64,000 nucleotides of DNA from Hemicordylus capensis. Its lineage: Eukaryota; Chordata; Lepidosauria; Squamata; Cordylidae. The notes beneath the pieces are model-generated. The model ran no database searches. It was not told the origin of the DNA and worked only from the letters and a program-made list of their open reading frames with translations. This document shows, piece by piece, positions 44,591 to 54,872 of this stretch. A program made the translations under genes and the position numbers. The stretch lies in the NCBI RefSeq assembly GCF_027244095.1, contig NC_069662.1:10628501-10692500 (forward strand), in the 5' to 3' direction. Numbering within the stretch: position 1 is the first letter of the stretch; the number at the start of each line of letters is the position of its first letter.

Positions 44591-45119
44591 ATGCAGAAAA
44601 TAAGGGCAGTTCTCCCTGCTGTTGCCATGTTTTACAGAACAGAGAACTGTGAACAGGTCTCCAGTAACACTGTACCTGCATTTTGGCTCTGTTGTGCCAC
44701 TGTCCAAATAAATAACTATGCAAGGATTGGGAGGAACAATTATTGATATATTTGTCTATCCATTAGAATGATCCTTGACTCCATGGCCCAAATAGAAGCT
44801 TACGGTGATGATCACAACCAGCAGGGATGATCACTGGGGTGCCAGCAGGGTAGCAAAATGCCCCCCACTGCTGCCAATGGAGCAGGTCTTTGGGACTGAC
44901 ACTTGCATGCTTTACAAGCAACGCCTCTCCTCACACTCCTTGCAAAGCTTGCAAGAAGCATGAGGAAAGTAAAGGAGGCACCTGGCAACCAGCTCTCTTC
45001 CCTAGAAACACAGCACTGTGCCACTCTCAAAGCTGTGGGGCAAAGCAACATTTAGCACCTCATCTCAGGTACTACAATACCTCGGGCCATCCCTGAAAAG
45101 CAATGAGAATGAATTAGAA

Positions 45120-45233
45120 CAGGGGTTCCCAAGCTGGAGTCCTCCAGATGCTACTGAACTGCAACTCCCATCACCCCCAGACACGATAAATTGTAGCTGG
45201 GGGTGAAGGAGGGCCCCAGTTTGGGAACCCCTG
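45120..45233. mobile_element. 114-bp hAT-like MITE
   Basis: CAGGGGTTCCCAAGC at the left and TTTGGGAACCCCTG at the right are inverted. Flanks are AATTAGAA and AATTAGTA, seven of eight matching. The core is GAACTGCAACTCCCATCACC. Confidence 0.82.
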
Positions 45234-45562
45234 AATTAGTACCATCACAAGCCCAGCTCAGGCATTATGTTGTACAAGTGGGCAGATGTCTGTACCATCA
45301 CATATGGTTTTTTTTAAAAAAACACACACCTGTATCTTTGTTCATTTTAAAAGTGAACCTGGATCTGGGCCCTTCAAATGCATTGTACAGATAGGAAGTG
45401 TACTTCTGTACCTGCAATCAGCATAACATGTGACATGCTTTTTGGTCCAAAATGATGCTGAAGTTGATGGGTTGGTTTGGGATGTACCCTGGAATGTAAG
45501 GGACAGGCTTCTTGGAGTGTGGCTTCTTTTCATGTTGTTGCATTCTCAGAAAATGACACGGA

Positions 45563-46030
45563 GGCAAGTCTCATGATCAGTGAGACTCGCCGGAGGGGGT
45601 TCGGCGGAGAGAGCGGGCTTTGTCTGTTCTCTCCGCAGACGATCCAGGCTGCAGCCCTGGGCGGCCAGATCGGCTGCTCACATGACTGCCGGCTCCATCA
45701 CGGAGTCGGCAGGGGCTGCAGGGATCGGGGGCCGTGTGGCCCCCAGAAGTTCCAGGACACCGTGCACGAGTGCACGGGACATCCTGGAGAGACCCCCAGG
45801 GCTGGGAGGCTTGTTTCAGCTTCGCAGCGGGGGTCTCCCCATGTGTTGCCATAGCATGGAGCCATGCCGCGGCAACAAACAATTGAAAAGATGGGGTTAG
45901 CGGAGCGCTCACTCCACTAACCTCATCTAAGAGGATGGCTAGTTAAGCGGGTTACCCGTTTTGGTTCTCACACTTGCCAAAAAGCGGGCTAGGCTCCCTT
46001 AGCCTGCTTTCTGCTGATTGTGAGAATCAT
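45563..46030 (+). repeat. GC-rich interspersed element, copy 4, longest
   Basis: It begins GTCTCATGATCAGTGAGACTC and ends AAGCGGGCTAGGCTCCC / TTAGCCTGCTTT / TGATTGTGAGAAT. It has GGGCGGCCAGATCGGCTGC, GCCGGCTCCATCACGGAGTC and GGGCCGTGTGGCCCCCAG between. It ends about 50 bp before the OR-1 start, so it contributes part of the intron or leader next to the acceptor. Confidence 0.65.
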
Positions 46031-46065
46031 CTCACTGTCTCTGACTGTTGGCTTTCTCTGTTGAC

Positions 46066-46067
46066 AG
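46066..46067 (+). promoter_or_regulatory. splice acceptor before OR-1 start
   Basis: GGCTTTCTCTGTTGACAG ends 9 bp before the ATG. It is a good acceptor in the position where OR leader exons normally join. Confidence 0.5.
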
Positions 46068-46076
46068 GAGAGCAAG

Positions 46077-47012
46077 ATGGAGCTGGGGAACTTTACCACT
46101 GTCACAGAATTCATCTTGGTGGGACTCCCCAACCACCGGAAGACACAGCTTCTGCTGTTTGTGATGATCCTCATCATCTACTTGCTTACCATTGTGGGGA
46201 ATCTTATTATCATTCTTCTAGTGCAGACTGACTCCAGACTCCACACGCCCATGTACTTCTTCCTCACACAACTCTCAGGTGTGGAAATCTGTTATGTCAC
46301 CAGCACTTTGCCCCAGATGATGGTTCACCTTCTGGCTGGAAATGGAACTATCACTTTCACACATTGTGCGGCCCAAATGTACATGATATTGTCCATGGGC
46401 AGTGCTGAATGCTTTCTCTTGGGTGTCATGGCCTACGACCGCTACTTGGCCATCTGCCGTCCCCTGCTCTATGCTGTTGCGATGAACAGGTGGTGCCAGA
46501 TGGAGCTAGCTGTTGCCTGCTGGGCTGGTGCCTTCCTCTGCTCTGTGATATACATGGGCTGTACCTATTGCCACCCCTTCTGTGGCCCCAACCACATCAA
46601 CCACTTCATTTGTGAACTGCCGGTGGTGTTGAAACTTGCATGTGCTGATACGCACCTCACAGAGGCCATCATTTTTTGGGAAGCTGCTATGATCCTTCTT
46701 GGGCCTCTTTTTGTTATCCTAACTTCCTATGGGCTCATTCTCTCTTCTGTTTTGAAAATGAGAACAACAGCTGGACGGCAGAAGGTTTTCACTACCTGTG
46801 CCTCCCATCTCCTGGTGGTCACTGTGTTCTATGGCACTGTTGGTGCTGTGTATATGGTGCCACAGTCAGGTACAGCTCCTGACCATGGCAAGCAAATTTC
46901 TGTTTTCTACATTGTCATCACCCCGTTGCTCAACCCTATAATTTATACTTTACGTAACAAAGATGTCCATGGGGCAGTGACCAGGTTGCTACAAAGACAA
47001 AGAGTTGGATAA
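46077..47012 (+). CDS. OR-1: olfactory receptor, intact single coding exon
   Basis: An odorant receptor of the rhodopsin-like GPCR family, acting in cilia of olfactory neurons through Golf. It has 311 residues, the usual length. It has an N-terminal glycosylation site (NFT, residue 5), GN in TM1, LHTPMYFFLTQLSGVEICYV in TM2, MAYDRYLAICRPLLY after TM3, the extracellular cysteines and HFICELPVVLKLACADT. TM5 has SYGLILSSVLKM, TM6 KVFTTCASHLLVVTVFYGT, and TM7 TPLLNPIIYTLRNKDV. The ATG at 46077 is the first in frame after the splice acceptor. It is a class II-type sequence, closest in style to families 2, 6, 10 or 13; I do not assign one. OR-2 is its tandem paralogue on the same strand. Its position between V2R genes is unusual. 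No disabling change is seen. Confidence 0.95.
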   Translation: MELGNFTTVTEFILVGLPNHRKTQLLLFVMILIIYLLTIVGNLIIILLVQTDSRLHTPMYFFLTQLSGVEICYVTSTLPQMMVHLLAGNGTITFTHCAAQMYMILSMGSAECFLLGVMAYDRYLAICRPLLYAVAMNRWCQMELAVACWAGAFLCSVIYMGCTYCHPFCGPNHINHFICELPVVLKLACADTHLTEAIIFWEAAMILLGPLFVILTSYGLILSSVLKMRTTAGRQKVFTTCASHLLVVTVFYGTVGAVYMVPQSGTAPDHGKQISVFYIVITPLLNPIIYTLRNKDVHGAVTRLLQRQRVG

Positions 47013-48774
47013 AAAGTTTGAGCACTGGTGTCTTCCTTATTGGGTCCAGATGTCACCCTGGGGCCACCATTATCTATTATGAACATTATGACTTTGCCTA
47101 GTTCTGGGTTGGCCACGTAGTTCACTCAGTGGACTTGGAAATCTCTCTCTGTGTAACCCAGAACCTATGTTTGCCACTATAAACACACTCAATATGTGGG
47201 TAAACAGTGGGTTCCAAGGTACATGTGTGACAGGTGGCAGCCACAGTTCATTTAAAGAAATATGAGTAGGGAATTAGCGAGTCTAAACAAACACTAGTAT
47301 GGAACAGGTTATCTTTATATTTTAAAACATTTTTAAAATGTTCCCTTCCCATTGAACCCAAATATTCTACACCATCTGTTCCCAGTACTCAGTCCAACAG
47401 CATCCACACCAAATCTTCCAGTTGGTACAGAGAAGCAGCTTGATGTTTGCAGCACCAGAGTCTATTAAGGCAAGTCTCTCACTGGTCTCCAGATGATCCA
47501 CTAATGTGCCAGCTCCTCACTTCACAATCAGTTTTGTTCCTCCTCCTCCTCCTCCTCTTCTGGAATGGGGAGGGGCAGCTGAGGAGAAGTAGTAGAGGAG
47601 GGACAGTGCAGAAATGCAGAAATGAGGTTGAACTGAAGAGCTGAAGAGGGAAGCTCCACAGAAGCATTCAAAGTGAGGATATAGAGAAGAAGCTGAGGAG
47701 AGCAGCTGGAAGCACACCACAGGGAGAAGAGATAGGAAAAGGCAATAAAGTAGATAGATAGCAGCAGAGTTAAAGTGGATGGCCCGATGGATTCAAAGAA
47801 CAGTGATAGAAACCCCCATCTTGCTTCCAATGCTGTGCTGTGTAAACAAGTTGTGGTTTTGGACTGGGTCATTTGGGAATGTTTGGGGGGTGTTTATTCA
47901 TTGTTGTAACTGTAAATTGACTGGAACTCTTTTCAATCTCTAAAATAAACATTGCACATATTTACTAGATTCTGGTATGATTGTCAGTCCCTTCCCATCC
48001 ATGGTTGAGATCTATGAGCATAAAAACTGCTCTTCAGAAAGAGGTATCTAAATAGGACTTCTGGGCTCTCACCTTGGTAGGGCTCCCAATGTCTTGATTC
48101 TCTTTTGCTGAAGAGTTATTAGCTGCCATATTTTAAGCGGCTTACCTCTGCCATAGAAACTGCACCCTCCAAGCTCAGTTCTGCACCACCAGTTCTGGGA
48201 GACTGCTCCCTCATACCTTAATTGAGGATGATCAGTAATCAGGGACAAACTGGGGAGCAAGGGACACTATGATGGGGGAAGAAAAAATGCCCAAAGGACT
48301 TTTCTTGCTAGTTTTTTACCACATCATTCCCATCAGAGTCCAATTTCCCCTCTTCCACCACAACTGATTATTTAAGCTTTAATAGGGATACAAGAAGATG
48401 CACGATCAAAGTGAGGGTACAGCAACCCCACTTCATTGGACACATTTGATGAAGTGAAATTTAGTCCATGAATATAAAAATTCCTCTTCCCACAATCTTC
48501 TTCTTTGTCAAGAAATGTTGAATCACTGGCAACATGCATCATGGAAGCAAAGTAAAAGATGCAAAACTAAGGGGATACATGCAAATAAACTCAATCTGCA
48601 TATATTCAAATAATAGAAGTTATTTGTATCTAAATGCACACAAGCCTCATTGTTGGCCAACATCATATTTGGCTGAATATGTGACATGCTTTTTTTATTC
48701 CAATGTCCTTAGTCTAAAAGTTCAAAGAACCTCCCCCACCCATATTGCTATACATTAAGCAATTGATACCCAAG

Positions 48775-49060
48775 AGGTTAAAATAACAAACAACATATTT
48801 AATGATCTTGAAGAAACCACCAAAGGGATCAGAGCAGACCCCATGGAGTAGATCCACAATCTCTATATGATGAAATCATTATTTGTTTAAAATAGTATAT
48901 TATGAGAAACCACAAGGAGAAAATGCTTAGCATGCTATCAACCTTCCAACACTGGAAACAGTTGGATAGTTGAGCTAGTCAGGTTTTTAAAAAATCTTTG
49001 CAGGTTTTAACGATTTGTTAGAAGACCATCTTTCAAGGTGGCTTAGGAACCAAAGCTCAG
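48775..49060 (+). repeat. OR upstream duplication, second copy
   Basis: AATAACAAACAACATATTTAA, CCACCAAAGGGATCAGAGCA and CCATGGAGTAGATCCACAAT align with 42240-42500 (AGTAACAAACAAGAAGTTG, CACCAAAGGGATCAGAGTAG, CATAGAGTAGATCCATAG). It shows that the OR duplication included at least 3 kb of upstream DNA. Confidence 0.75.
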
Positions 49061-49599
49061 TAGGAAAGTACATGCTGTGTAAGGTCTGTGGCATCTCGAG
49101 TTAAAGTGTTTCAGGTAATGTCAGGAGATCTACCAAAAGCCCTGAAGATCTTCTTCCACCCAAGATAGATAGTTATAGACCAGATGGATAATTCTTCATC
49201 TGGCAGTGCAAAGTATTATCCATTCTCGGCATGAAAACCTTGGAAAATATCCTTGGAAAATCTCAGCAGCACAATTTCCTCCCAACCTCTTTCTAATGGC
49301 CAACATCAACAATTTCAACAATTGCAGTGGCTGATGCCTGATCAATAATAGGTGTGATCCATAATTAATTCCAGAGGGTCTTCAGACCTTGGCATTTTTC
49401 AGCTAGGAATTTTGACATTCTCTCCGCTCTCATCATATTGAAACCAGCCTCCATGTAGCCTTTTCTGAGCAGCAGGGAAAAGTTCTCCATCAGTTGCTGC
49501 TGAGTGAGGGAAGGTGTAGGTTTGGACCTCAAATCACTGACAGTTCACTGACCTTCTTTATGAATGCTTTGAACATCTTGCATTATGACGTTGACCAAG

Positions 49600-49689
49600 C
49601 ACTTTCTGTTTTTTCTATACCTTAATATAAGCTGGTAGTATGAAAAATCCTTTCTTGGTTGTTGAGGAACTCCCGGGAGAAAAATGTAG
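49600..49689 (+). promoter_or_regulatory. candidate non-coding 5' exon of OR-2
   Basis: It is homologous to 43640-43729 and ends TGTAG|GTAAGA. Splicing to the acceptor at 51533-51534 would give an intron of about 1.8 kb, against about 2.3 kb in OR-1. Confidence 0.4.
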
Positions 49690-50623
49690 GTAAGACTATA
49701 TTTTATAAGAGGATATTTCTTCTTAACACTTTAAATCTCTCTGCATATAAATGAAAATAAAAAAGGGTGTTGCTGCATTCTAGAAATATTCTCTCTATAA
49801 ATTTTTAATGTAACGTACCAAATGCTCTCCAGGATCAAGGTCAGGGAAAACTTTATTTGCTGAGTTCCAGAATAAGCTGCATGTGTACAGCACTGATTGT
49901 AATATCATGATGTGCCTCCCTGCGGAAGTTTTATGGTATATTTTTTTAAAGAAATTGATTTGGTTGGTAAATTTTAGAATTGCTTCTGGTTGCTTACACA
50001 TTGTATGGAACTGTAACAAATAAAACATGCAGACAGTCCACCTGAAGAGGCCAGCAGGATCCAATTAAAGCATGCAATTAAAGGCCAAACCTGATCTGAT
50101 GCAAGCAGTTCTTGGCTGGATCTCACTGTCATTCTTAACAAACAAACAAATTTATAAATTTATATTGTTGATGTTGAAAAGCACTATATATGAATGAGTG
50201 GATAAATGGATGAATATTCATTCATGCCGATGTATATAGTGCTTTTTGACAATGTCATTAAAAAAAAAATTCGCAACATGGTTTACATGAGCTGTCCCTT
50301 GCTCTTTTTCAATTTGTAATTGAATTCGTTCTGTGTTTGGGTTGTATTGGATCATTTTCATCTTTTGTTAACCACCCTGGTGTCTTAGGATGAAGCACAG
50401 CATATAACTATAAATAAATTAATAAATTAATTAATGCCAAAAGGAATAGGGAAATTCTATTAAAATGGCACCCTGAATGAAAGGGGTTCACAATCACAAC
50501 AAAACAATGCAAGGGAGACAGCAGTGACACAGTCACCTGAGGGATGCTTTGCTAGGCTGGATGAGGACAGTTGCTCTTCTCCTGCTAAACAGAAGGGAGC
50601 CATCACTTTCAGGCAACATTGAG

Positions 50624-50806
50624 AAAAATAGGGAGCTGCCTTAAAACAGAGCCAGACCCTTGGTCCATCCAGCTCAGTATTGTCCTCATTGACTGGCAGT
50701 GGCTCTCCAAGGTTGCAGGCAGGAGTCTTTCACAACCTTACCTGAAGATGCCAGGGAATGAACCTGAGACCTTCTGCCTGCAAAGCCGAAGCTCTAGCAT
50801 GGGCTT
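50624..50806 (-). mobile_element. tRNA-derived SINE fragment (minus)
   Basis: CCATCCAGCTCAGTATTGTC, GACTGGCAGTGGCTCTCCAA and GGGAATGAACCTGAGACCTT (B box reversed) show the family. The 5' head is missing. Confidence 0.65.
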
Positions 50807-51050
50807 AAAATCCAATTGCCATAAGGAATAGTATTGCTCAAAGGATTACCCTGAAGGAGTACTAAATTCCAATAGGGCGTCCTCTAGGAAATTTAGACAG
50901 GATGTCAGCCATTGATGGAGGTACTGGAAATCAGGAACTCCAAGGGGACCGTTTCTCAGATATACATTACCCACCCTGCCCTTGCTGCTGCTATTAGCCA
51001 CTCTGTGGAAAACATGCAGATACTTGGCAAGAGTAATGATGGATGCTTCA

Positions 51051-51335
51051 TAGGAGCATAGGAAACTGCTTTGTCAGACCATTGGTACATCGAACTCAGT
51101 GTCTACACAGACTGGCAGTAGCTTCTCCAAGATTTCAGGCAGAAGTCTCTCTCAGCCCTATCTTGGAGATGCCAGGGAGGGACCCTGGAACCTTCTGCAT
51201 GTAAGCACACAGATGCTCTTCCCGGAGCAGCCCTCACCAAGGGGAATATCTTTTATAGGCTACCATTCAAGTGCAAACCAAGGCAGACCCTGCTTAGCAA
51301 AGGGAGCAGTTCATCAGCTGAAGGAAGTCCCTGAC
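51051..51335 (-). mobile_element. tRNA-derived SINE copy (minus)
   Basis: AACTCAGTGTCTACACAGAC, GGCAGTAGCTTCTCCAAG, CTTGGAGATGCCAGGGAGG and CTGCTTAGCAAAGGGAG on + are the reverse of 41127-41421. Confidence 0.65.
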
Positions 51336-51532
51336 AGTTAAGGATGCTTTAGAGGTACATTTGGGTTAAGCCACCCTGGACAATCAAGTGTGGAATCTTG
51401 CTAAGAGTGGACCAAGATGTTATCGCTGACTTAATGGGTTGGTTTTTTGAATTCACTATTGCAGTGAGCAAAACATGGCTTATTTCAGGATTTGTTTGTG
51501 GTCAGAGAGAGTCACTGTTGCCCTTTTCCTGC

Positions 51533-51534
51533 AG
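51533..51534 (+). promoter_or_regulatory. splice acceptor before OR-2 start
   Basis: TTGCCCTTTTCCTGCAG is a strong acceptor 14 bp before the ATG at 51549. Confidence 0.55.
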
Positions 51535-51548
51535 CCTTACTGGCCAGG

Positions 51549-52493
51549 ATGGAGGCCGAGAACCGCACCTCTATCACAGAGTTCATCTTGGTGGGCCTCA
51601 CCAATGACCGAAAGAAGCAGATTCTGCTCTTTGTGATAACTCTCCTAATCTACTCTTTGAGCATTGTGGGAAATGTAATGGTGATCATGCTGGTGCGGGC
51701 TGACTCCCGTCTCCACACACCCATGTACTTCTTCCTCACACAGCTCGCATACGTGGAGATCTGCTACGTCACCAGCACCTTTCCCCAGATGCTGTTTAAC
51801 CTTCTGACTGGAAATGGAGCCATCTCCTTAACCCGTTGTGCTCTCCAGATGTTTATTGCATTATCCTTGGGTGTCACTGAATGCTTTCTGCTGGCCGCCA
51901 TGGCCTATGACCGCTACTTGGCCATCTGCCACCCCCTGCTATACACCATTCTCATGGGCAGGGGGCGCCAACTGCAGCTCGCTTCAGCCTCCTGGGGATG
52001 GAGCACCTTCTTTGCTACCATAGGTGTGAGCTGCACCTTTCATCACCACTTCTGTGGGCCCAACCGCATCAACCACTTCTTCTGTGAGCTGCCAGTAGTC
52101 CTGAAACTCGCATGTGCCAACACTCAGGTCACAGAGTTGATTGTGTTTTTGGCAGCCACTGTGGTCCTCCTGAGTTCTATTTCTACTGTCCTGACCTCCT
52201 ATGGGCTCATTCTGTCCACGGTATTAAAAATGAGATCGACAGCTGGACGACACAAGGCCTTCTCAACATGTGCCTCTCACTTGGCAGTGGTCACGGTGTT
52301 CTATGGCACGGTTATTACCATGTACATGAGACCAGGGCAAGTTAGAGCTTCTGATTTTGACAAACAAATTGCTATCTTTTACATTATGGTCACTCCTTTG
52401 CTCAACCCTATCATTTACACCCTGAGGAATAAGGACATCCATGCTGCTGCAGCCAAGGTGTTGGGAAGACAGGACATGGTGCAGAAAAGATGA
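51549..52493 (+). CDS. OR-2: olfactory receptor, intact single coding exon
   Basis: A 314-residue odorant receptor, tandem paralogue of OR-1. It starts MEAENRTSITEFILVGLTND; the first ATG after the acceptor is used, and no in-frame upstream ATG precedes it. N5 in NRT is a glycosylation site. It shows LHTPMYFFLTQLAYVEICYV, MAYDRYLAICHPLLY, HFFCELPVVLKLACANT, SYGLILSTVLKM, KAFSTCASHLAVVTVFYGT and TPLLNPIIYTLRNKDI, so all OR landmarks are present. Differences from OR-1 are concentrated in TM3-TM5 (for example ISLTRCALQMFIALSLGVTE and ASASWGWSTFFATIGVS), the region that lines the odorant pocket, so ligand preference may differ. Same strand as OR-1, about 4.5 kb downstream. No disabling change seen. 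Confidence 0.95.
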   Translation: MEAENRTSITEFILVGLTNDRKKQILLFVITLLIYSLSIVGNVMVIMLVRADSRLHTPMYFFLTQLAYVEICYVTSTFPQMLFNLLTGNGAISLTRCALQMFIALSLGVTECFLLAAMAYDRYLAICHPLLYTILMGRGRQLQLASASWGWSTFFATIGVSCTFHHHFCGPNRINHFFCELPVVLKLACANTQVTELIVFLAATVVLLSSISTVLTSYGLILSTVLKMRSTAGRHKAFSTCASHLAVVTVFYGTVITMYMRPGQVRASDFDKQIAIFYIMVTPLLNPIIYTLRNKDIHAAAAKVLGRQDMVQKR

Positions 52494-52494
52494 A

Positions 52495-52750
52495 TGAACC
52501 TAGGCCCAAGGCCTCTCTGATCAAGCATCCTGTTTCACACAGTGGCCCACCAGATGCCTCCGGCAAGCCCACGGGCAAGAGCTGAGGCCATGCCCTCTCT
52601 CCTGGTGTTGTTCCCTTGGAACTGGTATTTGAAGGCATGCTGCCTTCAAGGCTGAAGGTGGCCTGACATCTTTCAAAATTTCTCTGGTTTTGTCCAGGGG
52701 TTGCCTGTTGCCTGCTATGCATATTATGGTGATGGGTTGGGACATAAGAA
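52495..52750 (-). repeat. SINE-like repeat with TTCTTATG tail (minus), copy 4
   Basis: TAGGCCCAAGGCCTCTCTGA, CACAGTGGCCCACCAGATGC, and CTTCAAGGCTGAAGGTGGCC are the reverse of 2588-2827. It begins immediately after the OR-2 stop codon, so it is probably part of the OR-2 3' untranslated region. Confidence 0.55.
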
Positions 52751-52997
52751 TCCCTGCTTAACCATGTTCATGCAATGACATTTCCATTCTGGGTTTCTGT
52801 CTAATCTAGTTCAGAGGCCTGTGGTGAGAACATGTTATAACAACATACACCCATTTCTCTGTGGAAAGAGTAGGGCAAATATGGTGCCACTGCCTCTGTT
52901 TGCCTGGTGGAGCTTTGTATCCTGTTGGGAAGTTGCAATCCGAAGGATTCATGAGATCTTAACCATTGCAGGAGCAGGGCTGAACTGACATAAACTG

Positions 52998-53410
52998 AAT
53001 CTTTGGGCATATTTGCATGTAACATGGAATAGCCGTTCTGCTCCCCGCCCACTGCCTGCTCTCCTGTCTGCTTTCAGACGAAATGAAGAGCAGGCACTCT
53101 GCAGTCAGGGAGACTGCAGGGAGGAGAGGGAACTAGCACTGTAGACTTTCTTCTTGCATAAAGGACAACACACACAGCCAATCACAGCTGGAGAGAGGGA
53201 GGAGCTTCCATTCTCAACTCTGGTTACAGCAAATGCAGCCTGGATTTCTGCATTTGCATGTAACACTGGGGAACTGAAACCTCAGGTATAAGCAGCGAAA
53301 CACAGTACAACCGATGGTTCAAATTGGAGTTTGCTGAGCAAAATCTTGGGTTGCTTTCCAAACAGACCAGTTTTGCATGCATTCAGATATACAGATTTGG
53401 CCCCTTCAAC
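52998..53410. repeat. ~400-bp interspersed element, copy 3
   Basis: GGGCATATTTGCATGTAACATGG, CCGCCCACTGCCTGCTCTCC, GAGCAGGCACTCTGCAGTCA, GGAGGAGCTTCCATTCTCAA and TGCATGCATTCAGATATACAG follow the family order of 60147-60603. Confidence 0.5.
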
Positions 53411-54289
53411 TACAGTTTCCCTTCAGATGAGAATACTGCCCCAATATACTTATAAAATCAGAATGAGGAGGGAAAGGCAGGCATGAGGCATAGCAGAATC
53501 CTGAGATGATTGAACTGACCCAGATGATTGAAAGACCCAGCATGAAGCTTGCTGTGTTTACCCATGGTACAGATAGCATTCAATGGCTAAGCAGGTATAC
53601 AAGCAGCTAAGGACTGTCTAAACCAGAAAGGAACCTCTGGATACAACCTCATGGACAGATGTTTCTAAGACTAAAACAGAAAAAGAGTCCATGAAATGGT
53701 GGACTGATATCATGAAGAGTCAAAAGCATGGCTTGGAAAATAGATGTTAAAATGAAGTATGTAAGAGTTGTATATGTGTTTATTAGGGATGGTTTGTATT
53801 AAATGTGATGACTCTTACCATTTCAATTTTTTTAATAAATAAAATTAAAAATTTTAAAAATAAAATAATTGGGTATTGGTGATAAATGGTAGATAGTGTT
53901 ATATTTTAAAACAGAGATGCATTATTTTTATATTTCAGTATAATATTTGTACTTTTAATTGTGTATTGCTTTAATTGTGAATTGTTTTTTCTTATATTTT
54001 AAAATACTTTCAGATTATTTTTATGAAAGCTGGTGTTTACATTCAATAATAAGTAAGGAAGTAGGTAAGAAATAAATAAATAAAACACCACTTTTCAACA
54101 AAAAATGTTTACAAAGATGTTTACATATAAAAGAAACAAGAATAAGATTATCCACTGTCCCAAATACAAACACACACGTGTGCGCGCGCGCACACACACA
54201 CACACACACCCGTCAGCCTAAGACCGTGTGTCTCTTTCTATCCTACTTAGCAGAATCTCAGATGTCTTCTGCTGAGATGTGATCAACAT
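53411..54289. other. intergenic stretch before V2R-3
   Basis: 53411-53900 shows nothing identifiable. 53900-54080 is AT-rich and LINE-tail-like. A CA/CG alternating run follows at 54169-54209. Confidence 0.4.
54169..54209. repeat. alternating purine-pyrimidine run (CA, CG, CA)
   Basis: CACACACGTGTGCGCGCGCG then (CA)n, about 41 bp of strict alternation. Such DNA readily adopts a left-handed form in vitro. It lies about 450 bp upstream of V2R-3 exon 1. Confidence 0.85.
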
Positions 54290-54657
54290 GTTTGCTTCTG
54301 TAATGTCACAGAGTATGAATCTCAGCAAGGATGTGGTTCTCTCCCTTGTAATTATCAAATTAACTATGATTATTTTTACATATGTTTTCTTCAGAGCTCT
54401 AGTGAGTCTCTAGTGGCCATTAGAAAAACTACAAATCCAGAATGTAGGCTGTTATTAAAATCTGCCTCATCATTCACACCTGAGGCTAGAGAGAGGCAGG
54501 GATCTTGTGATTAATGGTACTTCATCCTGCACATTCCAGATTTCATATCAGCTGAGTGAGTAGCCATTCATGGTAGGCTGTGTTACTCAGGAACATTCCC
54601 AATGACAACACAGGAAAACAAGTGAATGGGTGTCTAGAAGGAAGGCATTCATTCAAG
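54290..54657 (+). promoter_or_regulatory. V2R-3 putative promoter and 5' leader
   Basis: TGCTTCTGTAATGTCACAGA, GTAATTATCAAATTAACTATG near 54348, ATCAGCTGAGTGAG near 54548 and GGCTGTGTTACTCAG near 54575 match the other V2R leaders, ending TTCAAG|ATG. Confidence 0.5.
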
Positions 54658-54872
54658 ATGATGGTATTTGTATTTGTATTATTGGTAATGCCAACTGTGG
54701 TGTGCATTATACCTCTTCTTGGATGCAAGACTGGTGACCCTCTTCCTATTCTTCACAAGTATTATCAGTCAGGAGACTACCTAATTGCTGGCATTACTTC
54801 TCAGATCTTCATCACCACGGACATGATAACATTCACAAGACAGCCCAGTCAGGAACTGATTGAAGAGATCAT
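54658..54872 (+). CDS. V2R-3 exon 1
   Basis: It runs from ATG ATG to ATCAT|GTAAAG, leaving two bases of a split codon. It encodes the signal peptide and [19 protein letters not shown]. Confidence 0.88.

Larger units (their letters stand above)
38710..46076. other. intergenic region between V2R-2 and OR-1
   Basis: No further coding gene recognised. It contains a pyrimidine microsatellite, two LINE tails, a Sauria SINE, a foldback half, several tRNA-type SINEs, two hAT-like elements and a GC-rich element, each listed. The interval 42230-43740 is of interest because it is homologous to 48775-49700 upstream of the second OR. Confidence 0.5.
47013..51533. other. intergenic region between OR-1 and OR-2
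   Basis: No coding gene supported. 47440-47760 is purine/pyrimidine-biased (CTCCTCCTCCTCCTCCTCTTC) with no family recognised. 48000-48770 shows nothing identifiable. 48775-49700 is homologous to 42230-43740 upstream of OR-1. 50160-50250 holds a small inverted repeat (AAAGCACTATATA facing TATATAGTGCTTT), followed by a LINE-like tail to about 50430. Two minus-strand SINEs follow. Confidence 0.5.

Noticed and set aside
51492-51548. Longer N-terminus for OR-2
   Set aside because: The frame there has no ATG and crosses the strong splice acceptor at 51533-51534.
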